Origin: SB11 sp965249955 | GTDB taxonomy: Bacteria > Bacteroidota > Bacteroidia > UBA8524 | Length of the DNA: 64,000 nucleotides | NCBI GenBank assembly: GCA_965249955.1 | Contig: OZ252261.1 | Coordinates: forward strand, 3,534,001 to 3,598,000 | Reading direction: 5' to 3' | Shown: piece after piece, positions 17,007-24,733 of the stretch | How positions within the stretch are numbered: the stretch's first letter is position 1 | Layout of the letters: the number at the start of each line of letters is the position of its first letter | Notes under the pieces: model-generated | The model's database searches: none | The model's input: only the letters and a program-made list of their open reading frames with translations | What the model was told of the DNA's origin: nothing | Position numbers and translations under genes: made by a program

Positions 17007-19631
17007 TTAGTTACTGGTTTCTTTTGGTTGGACAAACTCTTTTAATTCCTTTAGCTTCATCATGGCTTCTATGGGAGTAAGAACGTTTAAATCTACCTTG
17101 TTTAATTCTTCTTCCAGTTTCACTAAATGAGGGTTATCGGCCTGAAACATATTTACCTGATAGGTTTTTTGTGGTATCTTTTTTAGTGTTTCACGTCCAC
17201 TTATCATAGCACGGTCTTGTTCTAGCCTTCCCAGTATCTCATCGGCTCGCTCTACCACTCGGTTAGGTATTCCCGCCATTTTGGCTACATGTATACCAAA
17301 GCTACTTTCGCTACCTCCTTTTTTAATCTTACGAAGGAAAATAACCTGTTGATCAACCTCGCGCACCGTTACGTGGAAGTTTACCACACCTTCGGCTTTC
17401 TTTTCCAATTCGTTTAGCTCGTGGTAGTGGGTAGCAAATATAGTTTTGGGCTTTTGTGGTTGCTGATTAAGGTACTCGGCAATAGCCCACGCCAGTGAAA
17501 CGCCATCGTAGGTGCTTGTACCGCGACCAATTTCATCCAACAATATCAAACTACGGTTAGATACGTTGTTTAGAATGCTGGCTGTTTCAAGCATCTCAAC
17601 CATAAAGGTTGATTCGCCCGACGATATATTGTCTGATGCACCTACACGGGTAAATATTTTATCTACTAAGCCAATTTTAGCACTTGCAGCAGGGACAAAA
17701 CTACCCATTTGTGCCAATAGCACTGCCAATGCTGTTTGGCGCAACAGTGCCGATTTACCCGACATATTGGGCCCTGTAAGTATAATTACCTGCTGCTTAT
17801 CGTTATCTAAAAAAATATCGTTGGGTACATAGCTTTCGCCAAGTGGTAATTGCTTCTCTATTACAGGGTGTCGCAGTTCAACTAGCTCTAAATCAAAGTC
17901 TTCGCTTATCTGCGGACGAACGTAATTGCTTTCGGTAGCTAAGTGTGCAAAGTTGCTTAGGCAGTCTAGCTGAGCTAAAACCAACGCATTTTGCTGTACA
18001 GGGCTTATGTATTCAGTACAAAAATCTAAAAGGTCGGCAAACAGACGGTACTCAATTACCAATATCTTTTCTTCGGCACCCAGTATTTTCTCTTCGTATA
18101 TTTTAAGTTCTTCGGTTATATAACGTTCGGCATTTACAAGGGTTTGCTTGCGTATCCACTCGGGCGGTACTTTGTTTTTGTGTGAGTTGGTTACTTCTAA
18201 ATAGTAGCCAAAAACATTATTAAACGATATTTTTAGCGAGGGAATGCCCGTGCGCTCGGCCTCTCGTTGCTGTATTTGTGCTAAAAAATCCTTACCCTTA
18301 TATTTTATTACCCTTAACTCATCCAGCTCGCTATCAACACCATCGGCTATTATTCCGCCTTTGTTTATAAGTGCGGGTGGTTCATCTATTACCTCTGTGG
18401 CTATTTTTTCAACCAATAGTTTGCAAGGGTTTAGCAAATCAGCCAAGCGTTGCAACTCCATCAATCCGCTTTGGGCACAAAGTTCTTTTATGGGCTGGAC
18501 TAATTCTAAAGAGCGACGTAATTGCACTAATTCTTTAGGGCCTATACGTTTTAGTGCTGCTTTTGATATCAGTCTTTCCAAATCACCAATGTGCGATAAA
18601 TGTCGCAGTAATTCCTCGCGTTTATCGGCGTTATCAAAGAAATACTGTACTACATTATGCCTATCGGTAATGGGGCGAAGTTCTTTTAAGGGCAGCAATA
18701 ACCACTTACGCAGCAAACGTGCCCCCATAGGGGTATAGGTATTGTCTATAATATCAATCAGTGCTTTACCGCTTTCGTTACTGGGTCGAACTAATTCAAG
18801 GTTACGGATGGTGAATTTATCCAACCAAACGTATCTGTCTTCTTCTAGCCTTGAAAGGGCGTTTATATGCCCTAAATCGTTGTGGTGGGTATCTTGCAGG
18901 TATTGTATGGCTGCACCTGCGGCTATTATACCCAACTCGTAATCATCAACCCCAAAACCTTTTAATGATTTTGTACCGAAATGATTTAGCAGTTTATCGT
19001 GGGTATGGTCTTTACCAAACGCCCAATCGTCCATACCGTATGTATAGAAACGATTGCCAAAGGTAGCCTCGAAGTTGTTTTTATAGTTTTTTGGGAAAAC
19101 AATTTCTGATGGTTTTAAGCCTTGTAGCAGCTTATCAGCATAGTCAGCTTGACCTTGTGCCAGCATAAACTCGCCTGTGCTGATATCTAAAAAGGCTAAT
19201 CCAAAAACGTCTTTCTCGCAGTATACAGCGGCTAGGTAGTTGCTTTGTTTTACCTCAACAATTTTATCGTTGTACGAAACCCCTGGGGTAACCAATTCTG
19301 TAACCCCACGTTTTACAATGCCTTTTACCGTTTTAGGGTCTTCCAGTTGGTCGCAAATGGCTACACGATAGCCTGCCCGAACCAGTTTGGGCAAATAATT
19401 ATCTAGCGAGTGGTAGGGAAAGCCTGCCAACTCGGTTTCGTTTGCACTACCGTTGTGCCTGCGCGTAAGCACAATACCCAATACTTTTGATGCTGTAATG
19501 GCATCATCGCCAAAGGTTTCGTAAAAATCGCCCACGCGGAAAAGTATAAGCGCACCGGGATATTTTACTTTAATTTGCGCGTATTGCCGCATCAGCGGTG
19601 TTTCGGTTTTATTTTTAGCTTTTGTAGTCAA
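17007..19631 (-). CDS. mutS: DNA mismatch repair protein MutS
   Basis: This encodes 874 residues. The mismatch-recognition motif FYE lies at residues 36-38 (LFRVGDFYETFGDDA). Connector, core and clamp domains follow. The ATPase has GPNMSGKSALLRQ (about 618-630), ILLDEIGRGTSTYDG and FATHYHEL. It binds mispaired bases and starts repair with MutL. The start is a TTG at 19631; an in-frame stop lies just upstream, and the next ATG (19592) would leave only a few residues before the mismatch domain. The divergent SpoU gene begins 8 bases away, so its promoter must lie within that gene. Confidence 0.96.
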   Translation of the reverse strand: MTTKAKNKTETPLMRQYAQIKVKYPGALILFRVGDFYETFGDDAITASKVLGIVLTRRHNGSANETELAGFPYHSLDNYLPKLVRAGYRVAICDQLEDPKTVKGIVKRGVTELVTPGVSYNDKIVEVKQSNYLAAVYCEKDVFGLAFLDISTGEFMLAQGQADYADKLLQGLKPSEIVFPKNYKNNFEATFGNRFYTYGMDDWAFGKDHTHDKLLNHFGTKSLKGFGVDDYELGIIAAGAAIQYLQDTHHNDLGHINALSRLEEDRYVWLDKFTIRNLELVRPSNESGKALIDIIDNTYTPMGARLLRKWLLLPLKELRPITDRHNVVQYFFDNADKREELLRHLSHIGDLERLISKAALKRIGPKELVQLRRSLELVQPIKELCAQSGLMELQRLADLLNPCKLLVEKIATEVIDEPPALINKGGIIADGVDSELDELRVIKYKGKDFLAQIQQREAERTGIPSLKISFNNVFGYYLEVTNSHKNKVPPEWIRKQTLVNAERYITEELKIYEEKILGAEEKILVIEYRLFADLLDFCTEYISPVQQNALVLAQLDCLSNFAHLATESNYVRPQISEDFDLELVELRHPVIEKQLPLGESYVPNDIFLDNDKQQVIILTGPNMSGKSALLRQTALAVLLAQMGSFVPAASAKIGLVDKIFTRVGASDNISSGESTFMVEMLETASILNNVSNRSLILLDEIGRGTSTYDGVSLAWAIAEYLNQQPQKPKTIFATHYHELNELEKKAEGVVNFHVTVREVDQQVIFLRKIKKGGSESSFGIHVAKMAGIPNRVVERADEILGRLEQDRAMISGRETLKKIPQKTYQVNMFQADNPHLVKLEEELNKVDLNVLTPIEAMMKLKELKEFVQPKETSN

Positions 19632-19639
19632 AACGATTT

Positions 19640-20176
19640 ATGGTGCGCAAATTAAAGAATATTGAGTTAAACCGCTTAAGTGTGGATGAATATAAACACG
19701 CCGAAAAAATAAAGGTGGTGGTGGTGCTGGATAATATACGCAGTCTGCACAATGTAGGCTCGCTGTTTCGCACTAGCGATGCCTTTGCTTTAGAGGCTAT
19801 GTATTTGTGTGGAATAACCGGCCAACCGCCCCACAAAGAAATTACTAAAACAGCACTAGGCTCTGACCTTAGTGTGGATTGGAAACACTACAAAACTACT
19901 ATTGAGACAGTGGATATGCTAAAGGCCGACGACTATACTATTGTGGGGTTGGAACAAACCGAAGGCAGTATGTTTTTGAACGATTGGGAAATTGCCCCCA
20001 ACACAAAAATTGCTTTGGTGGCAGGCAGCGAGGTGGACGGTATTGAGCAAGAAATTGTAAACGCCTGTGATGTTTTGGTAGAGATACCCCAGTTTGGCAC
20101 TAAACATTCGCTAAATGTATCGGTGGCGACGGCTATTGCGCTGTGGCATATTGTAAACGCGCTGCGCAAGGGGTAG
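19640..20176 (+). CDS. SpoU/TrmH-family RNA 2'-O-methyltransferase
   Basis: This encodes 178 residues, a compact SPOUT enzyme without the extra N-terminal domain of RlmB. Motif 1 is VVLDNIRSLHNVGSLFRT, motif 2 is IALVAGSEVDGI and motif 3 is NVSVATAIALWHIV, forming the knotted SAM site. The target RNA (tRNA or rRNA ribose) cannot be read from sequence. The start codon is 8 bases from the divergent mutS start; a GTG three bases downstream (19643) is an alternative. A TAGCTTTTG box at 19616-19624, inside mutS, is the best promoter candidate. Confidence 0.88.
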   Translation: MVRKLKNIELNRLSVDEYKHAEKIKVVVVLDNIRSLHNVGSLFRTSDAFALEAMYLCGITGQPPHKEITKTALGSDLSVDWKHYKTTIETVDMLKADDYTIVGLEQTEGSMFLNDWEIAPNTKIALVAGSEVDGIEQEIVNACDVLVEIPQFGTKHSLNVSVATAIALWHIVNALRKG

Positions 20177-20216
20177 GTTTTTTATTTTTGATTTATTGAC
20201 TTGCTGATTTAGAGAT

Positions 20217-20560
20217 TTGATATTGATGCGCATAAGTTGTTATGCTGAGTGTAATCGAAGAAGTGCGGAGGGTGAGAAGGGCAAGCCAACACACGTATGG
20301 TTCGAGCGACCTCAATATGACACAACCACACACGCCTATCGTTATTGCGAAAAACCGTCTTCGTGTTTTGACGCAATCTGTTTGTGTAGTTTCAATAAGA
20401 TTACTTCGGAAGACCTAGCAATAACGGGGCTGGAGGCAGTCATGCTGAACTCGTTTCAGCATCTCATTCTGTGTAAACGTTATTGGTCAACGAGATCCTG
20501 AAATAAATTCAGGATGACGGGGAAATGAGCGTGTTGTCATCCTGAGCGCAGTCGAAAGAG
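20217..20560. repeat. Intergenic palindromic repeat cluster
   Basis: This stretch holds several short palindromic units that recur in the window: a variant of the CGAAGnAGTGCGnAGGGTGA block, TGCTGAACTCGTTTCAGCA (about 20451-20461 and around), and CCTGAAATAAATTCAGG (about 20495-20515). No credible protein is coded. Confidence 0.75.
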
Positions 20561-20623
20561 TGTGCAGGCGTAGCAGTTTGTTTTTCGTTTCGAGTTTAGA
20601 ATTTCTGATTTAGTATTTATTAA

Positions 20624-20805
20624 ACCACCCCTAACCCCTCCTTTACCACACACATACCGCCGAAGGAGGGGGATTTTGCCCCACAGACCGACAGATACAA
20701 CCTCGTTTACTGTTATGAAATAATCATTCGTCTGTAAAAGGGTAGTGCGTTTGGCACCCCTCCTTATAGGGCTTGCAGCGTTGGAAAGGAGGGGCAGGGG
20801 GTGGT
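20624..20805. repeat. 182-bp element with 21-bp inverted ends and two inner hairpins
   Basis: The outer arms 20624-20644 and 20785-20805 match at 18 of 21 positions (ACCACCCC...CCCCTCCTTT form). Each arm also pairs with a nearby GGAGGGG or CCCCTCC copy (about 20634-20672 and 20754-20796), giving a two-hairpin internal structure. It looks like a small non-coding palindromic element. Confidence 0.7.
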
Positions 20806-20815
20806 CGGGATTGCT

Positions 20816-20893
20816 ATCATCGGTTTGAAACCCGATACTATTCATACCTGTCGGCAATCCCGATAGGATATGAATAGCGGCAGGTTTTAACCT
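20816..20893 (-). repeat. GGTTAAAACC-type repeat, reverse copy
   Basis: This is a reverse-orientation copy of the 84-bp element found at 32191, 32528, 35601 and 51223. It contains the reverse complements of GGTTAAAACC, CATACC...GGTATG and ATCGGGTTTCAAACCGAT, with a few changes. Confidence 0.75.
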
Positions 20894-21060
20894 ATCGATG
20901 GAAGGTTGGTTCATTTTACATTTATCATTAAACAGTTTTTATTTAGCCTGAACAAATGGCTACCCTTCCATGCTTCGAGTGGCCTCAGCATCTCACTCTA
21001 CATTTCACATGAATTGGGCAACGAGATCCTGAAATAAATTCAGGATGACGGGGAAATTAA
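20894..21060. repeat. Intergenic repeat fragments
   Basis: Fragments of the TTTATCATTTA-type and CCTGAAATAAATTCAGG-type units occupy the space before the next gene. Nothing coding is seen. Confidence 0.6.
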
Positions 21061-21089
21061 TATATTAGAATACCCTAAAAAGAAATTAA

Positions 21090-21620
21090 ATGGATATTAA
21101 AGAATTTATACAAGAACTCGACATTATAAAACCCACACGAGAAACTCTAATTGATTCTTATAAGTTATCTCAAAAAGAAGCAGATGACATATTAAAAGGT
21201 TTCGAAATCAAATTTGATGGTAATTGTAAATGGATCAATAGTTTGTTCCAGCTTTGCTATTGCTGCAAACACAATATTTATGCAGCAACAAATATTGATA
21301 TTATGCCTGAAATAAAAGAAATAGAGCTGTATGATGACGGGAAGTATTTATTGTTTGGCACACTTGATATTGATTGGCTTGTGATTACTGAAGCAGACGA
21401 AATTGTTTTGATAAATCCCGACAATGATTTTGAGATTATACATTACATAGCAGACTCGTCCACTAACTTTCTCAAAATTTTATTGCTGCTATTTGATTTT
21501 TCATACAAAAACCTTGACGAAGAAAAATTATCGCAGTGGACAATAAATAAAATTGATAAATGTGTTGAAGTTGCCGGTGGTGAAAAGTACAGACCATTTT
21601 ATCAATTTTATTATGATTAG
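21090..21620 (+). CDS. Unrecognised protein, possibly SUKH/SMI1-like
   Basis: This encodes 176 residues, acidic, without signal peptide or TM. I do not recognise it securely. The alternation of short beta strands and acidic turns (ELYDDGKYLLFGTLDID, WLVITEADEIVLINPD) and the aromatic C-terminus resemble SMI1/KNR4 (SUKH) immunity proteins, but this is a weak impression. It is more AT-rich than the flanking core genes and follows a repeat cluster directly. The next gene begins 34 bases later on the same strand; the two probably form a unit. Confidence 0.6.
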   Translation: MDIKEFIQELDIIKPTRETLIDSYKLSQKEADDILKGFEIKFDGNCKWINSLFQLCYCCKHNIYAATNIDIMPEIKEIELYDDGKYLLFGTLDIDWLVITEADEIVLINPDNDFEIIHYIADSSTNFLKILLLLFDFSYKNLDEEKLSQWTINKIDKCVEVAGGEKYRPFYQFYYD

Positions 21621-21653
21621 TGTCTTTCATGCGTAAAGAAAATAAATTGCACT

Positions 21654-22154
21654 ATGGAATTTGATATCACAATAATGTCATTTGATGCAGACAATCCAAT
21701 TTATATTGCGAGTTCAGCATTTGAAAGTTTATGTGTAATTGTTAATGATGAAATATTTAAATTTTTAGATTTCCCAGAAAAATGGAAACCCAATGAGTAC
21801 ACTTTTTTATTTATTGTGAGTTCTTCAATAAAAAATAAATCAGAGTTAGTTGTAAATAAAAAAACTCAAATTTCAAAAAAATCTAGAGAAGTAGAAAAAT
21901 ATGTGTACTTCCCTAATCCTGGAAAAAAACCCTATCCTTTAGATAAGTTTATCCCATTATTTTTCATAGCTCTTGAAGATTTATTAATTATGGAAAATAT
22001 TTCCTACCAAAAATCATTTTTTGATGCTGCTGTAAATAGGGCAAATACCGAAATAGTTTCTAAAAAGGATTCTCCCGAATTTCAATACGACTTATCTAAA
22101 GATATTACTTTAAGTGAGGAAGAGATACAAAGAATTCTTGATGAAGATGATTAA
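21654..22154 (+). CDS. Unrecognised cytosolic protein
   Basis: This encodes 166 residues, acidic at the C-terminus (LSEEEIQRILDEDD). No signal peptide, TM helix or catalytic motif is visible. It has an amphipathic middle (KFIPLFFIALEDLLIMENISYQ; only the pattern is meaningful). It may be a partner of the gene before it; paired orphans in a repeat-rich, AT-rich spot are often immunity or accessory genes, but I have no direct evidence. It is convergent with the DUF3037 gene, 6 bases apart. Confidence 0.6.
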   Translation: MEFDITIMSFDADNPIYIASSAFESLCVIVNDEIFKFLDFPEKWKPNEYTFLFIVSSSIKNKSELVVNKKTQISKKSREVEKYVYFPNPGKKPYPLDKFIPLFFIALEDLLIMENISYQKSFFDAAVNRANTEIVSKKDSPEFQYDLSKDITLSEEEIQRILDEDD

Positions 22155-22159
22155 CAGTA

Positions 22160-22543
22160 TCACCCCACCAAATCCCTAAACAGTTGTTCTAGTTTTTGTT
22201 GAGGTTCTGTACAAAAGCCGGGGTGTACTTTAGAGGTTTGCAATACCGTGCTGCGGTTGGCCGTTAGCCAACGGAAACGGTTGGCCATATCCAGTTGGGC
22301 TATTGCGCCTGCATGGGCATCGCCAAGGCAAATTTTTTCAAAGCCTTGCAGGTAGCTTAGTATTTCAGCAGGGTCTACCTCACTGCAAAAGGCTTGCAGG
22401 CGTTGGGCATTTACCGTATACAATACCTTTAAAAACTTATGCTTTTTGCAAAACAATACCACACCCACGTTTATAAACTCCTCGCGCTCTACACGGGGCA
22501 CTACGCGTATCACCGCATACTCAAACAAGTGCTTTTCTTGCAT
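22160..22543 (-). CDS. DUF3037 protein, partner of HipA-like kinase
   Basis: This encodes 127 residues. The sequence FEYAVIRVVPRVEREEFINVGVVLFC is the DUF3037 signature. No reaction is known for the family. It overlaps the upstream HipA-like gene by 23 bases, so the two are translated together. In other genomes DUF3037 genes are regularly found beside HipA-like kinase genes (from memory), which supports a joint function. Confidence 0.85.
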   Translation of the reverse strand: MQEKHLFEYAVIRVVPRVEREEFINVGVVLFCKKHKFLKVLYTVNAQRLQAFCSEVDPAEILSYLQGFEKICLGDAHAGAIAQLDMANRFRWLTANRSTVLQTSKVHPGFCTEPQQKLEQLFRDLVG

Positions 22544-23318
22544 TTTCTGCCTCCTCTACAAATATGGTTGATGCTTGCAAACGTTTGGTCAAAAAACTGC
22601 TGTATACCTCGCGGCGACTGTCGGCAGTTTCGTCAATAGTGTTTTCCAACAGCCATTCATCGGGCAATTGGGCTACTATGTTTTGTATTATTTCGGGGGT
22701 GAGCAAAGCGCGAAACCCCGCATCCGTTTGCTGCAATTGGGTAGCTGTGCGCAGCAAAACATGGTCTTTTATCAGTGCAAAGGGCTTGGTAGCTTGCTCC
22801 TCCCAATTCTCCCACGAGTGATGAAAGTATAGCGATGCTCCGTGGTCAATCAGCCACAATTCTTTGTGCCACCACAGCATATTGGTGTTGCGTGCCGTGC
22901 GGTCAACATTCGTCAACAAACAATCCAGCCACACAATTTGCGATGATAGGGCAGCATCAATATCCGTTACCGCAGGGTCGTACGTCATGCTGCCTTGCAG
23001 GTAATGCACGCCTAGGTTTAGCCCTTCACTTTTACGCAAAAGCTCTTGTATCTCCTCGTCGCCTTCAGTACGGCCAAAATCAGCATCCAAATGGGCAAAA
23101 ACCATCTCGGGTACTTTTAAGCCCAATACTCGTGCTATTTCGCCACCTATAAAATCAGCAATTAGCGATTTCACACCCTGTCCCGCACCTCTAAATTTCA
23201 GCACATACAAAAAATCGTCATCCGCCTCAGCAATAGCAGGTAATGAACCTCCTTCGCGTAGCGGGGTAATGTATCGCACCACATTTACATGGCGGGGTGG
23301 GGCAAGTGGTAAGGGCAT
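22521..23318 (-). CDS. HipA-family kinase-like protein
   Basis: This encodes 265 residues, shorter than canonical HipA (about 440). Kinase landmarks are YVLKFRGAGQG with a candidate ATP-binding Lys, the catalytic loop TNVDRTARNTNML (Asp and Asn ligands) and LIDHGASLYF as the DFG equivalent. Canonical HipA phosphorylates glutamyl-tRNA synthetase and is a toxin; this short class lacks the N-subdomain and has no HipB antitoxin gene next to it. Its partner is the DUF3037 protein, which overlaps it. Toxicity cannot be assumed. Confidence 0.8.
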   Translation of the reverse strand: MPLPLAPPRHVNVVRYITPLREGGSLPAIAEADDDFLYVLKFRGAGQGVKSLIADFIGGEIARVLGLKVPEMVFAHLDADFGRTEGDEEIQELLRKSEGLNLGVHYLQGSMTYDPAVTDIDAALSSQIVWLDCLLTNVDRTARNTNMLWWHKELWLIDHGASLYFHHSWENWEEQATKPFALIKDHVLLRTATQLQQTDAGFRALLTPEIIQNIVAQLPDEWLLENTIDETADSRREVYSSFLTKRLQASTIFVEEAENARKALV

Positions 23319-23370
23319 GGTTCTTTTTCGTCTTTTTATTAAAATAAATCTGTAATAAATTATAATCTGT

Positions 23371-23405
23371 TGCTATTCATACCCTTTCGGCTTTCCGTCA
23401 GGTAT
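23371..23405. repeat. Partial CATACC/GGTATC hairpin repeat
   Basis: ATTCATACCCTTTCGG and CCGTCAGGTATC match the hairpin part of the 84-bp GGTTAAAACC-type element. It lies between the HipA-like gene and the beta-lactamase-fold gene. Confidence 0.5.
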
Positions 23406-23512
23406 CAATTGTATTGCACCACAAAATACCAAAAGTTAATCAACCGCCAATATTTGTAGTGGGTAAAGCGTTTAGTAAAGCAATTTTAATTATTTTAGCT
23501 AAGTATATAACT

Positions 23513-24622
23513 ATGAAAACACGTATCGGCATCTATTTTCTTCTTTTTTGCGGTGCTTTGGCACTATTTCCCTCGTGCAAGTTGGGGCGGTTTGTGTTTT
23601 ATAATATGGCCGATTTAAAAGATTATAAAAAATTTCCTAAACGTACCATTAGTGCCGATAGTGTACACTTTATTTTCCCGCGTGCTCAAAAGCCAAAATA
23701 CCCAAAACAAATTACCACGGCAAAAGGCAAAGAGATGAGTTTTGATGATTTTTTGAAGAAGAATAAAACAGTGGCTTTTTTGATTATTAAAGATGATTCT
23801 ATACACTACGAAAACTATTTTAAAAGCTACGATACCGCCTCAATAATCCCATCGTTTTCAGTAGGAAAATCAGTGCTTTCAATACTTATAGGTTGTGCTA
23901 TTGACGATGGTTTGATAGCTTCTATTAACGATTCGGTATTGCATTATGTGCCGTATTTAGATAAAAGTTTTGAAAAGGTAACTGTGCGCGATTTAATACA
24001 AATGACATCGGGTGTGCGTTTTAACGAAAGCTATTGGAATCCCTTTGGTCATGCCGCATCATTTTACTATGGCCGAAACTTGTATAAAGAATCTAAAAAG
24101 CTGAAGGTGAAAAACGCTCCTGCCAAAGAGTTTGATTATGTTAGCGGCAATACACAGCTTTTGGGCTTGGTGCTTGAAGGTGCTTTGCAGGGCAAAACCA
24201 TATCGCAGTATATGCAAGAAAAACTATGGCAACCTATGCAAATGGAGTACGATGCCAGTTGGAGTTTGGATAAGAAAAACGGCGGTGTAGAAAAAACTTT
24301 TTGTTGTGTTAATGCTCGTGCTCGCGATTTTGCTAAACTGGGTCGTTTGTACCTAAACAAAGGCAATTGGAACGGTAAACAAATAGTTAGTGAACAATGG
24401 GTTGAAACATCAACCAAAATAGATACTACAAATGGCAGCGCGTGGCACTACCAATACAGTTGGTGGTTGCCTACTAAAACCGGCGATTTTATGGCTATTG
24501 GTATTTTGGGACAGTACATTTATGTAAACCCTGCCAAAAATATAGTTATTGTGAGAATGGGCAAACAAAATGGCGGTGTTAACTGGCGCGAAATAATGCC
24601 TGCCATTGCAGCTAATTACTAG
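23513..24622 (+). CDS. Beta-lactamase-fold serine hydrolase, lipoprotein
   Basis: This encodes 369 residues from the ATG at 23513; an upstream in-frame ATG (23414) would hide the signal sequence. The N-terminus MKTRIGIYFLLF...LFPSC is a lipoprotein signal with the Cys near residue 23. The catalytic SxxK is SVGK (in PSFSVGKSVLSILIG), the Tyr motif is YVSGN, and a WHYQYSWW region precedes the C-terminal strand. These belong to the class C beta-lactamase/esterase family (PF00144); actual substrates range from peptides to esters. It is probably anchored to a membrane facing the periplasm. It stands alone in its operon. Confidence 0.85.
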   Translation: MKTRIGIYFLLFCGALALFPSCKLGRFVFYNMADLKDYKKFPKRTISADSVHFIFPRAQKPKYPKQITTAKGKEMSFDDFLKKNKTVAFLIIKDDSIHYENYFKSYDTASIIPSFSVGKSVLSILIGCAIDDGLIASINDSVLHYVPYLDKSFEKVTVRDLIQMTSGVRFNESYWNPFGHAASFYYGRNLYKESKKLKVKNAPAKEFDYVSGNTQLLGLVLEGALQGKTISQYMQEKLWQPMQMEYDASWSLDKKNGGVEKTFCCVNARARDFAKLGRLYLNKGNWNGKQIVSEQWVETSTKIDTTNGSAWHYQYSWWLPTKTGDFMAIGILGQYIYVNPAKNIVIVRMGKQNGGVNWREIMPAIAANY

Positions 24623-24733
24623 GTATACTTAGCTTATTTCACAATAAAATTGTTTAAAAGCGTACTAAAAACACTATTGTATACTTTTTTTGGAGTGTAG
24701 CATTATATTTGAATTTATTGGGGGTGTTTTTTT

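Noticed and set aside
20217..20501. Open frame through the 20.2-20.5 kb repeats
   Set aside because: The frame translates repeat modules that recur at 31.9-32.7 kb in other frames; composition is not protein-like.
20537..20914. Minus-strand open frame in the 182-bp element region
   Set aside because: It reads through palindromic elements and begins inside a TTTATCATT repeat; it has no domain and no promoter.
22521..23318. Classical HipBA toxin-antitoxin locus
   Set aside because: No HipB-like HTH gene is adjacent, and the kinase is about 170 residues short of canonical HipA; the overlapping partner is DUF3037.
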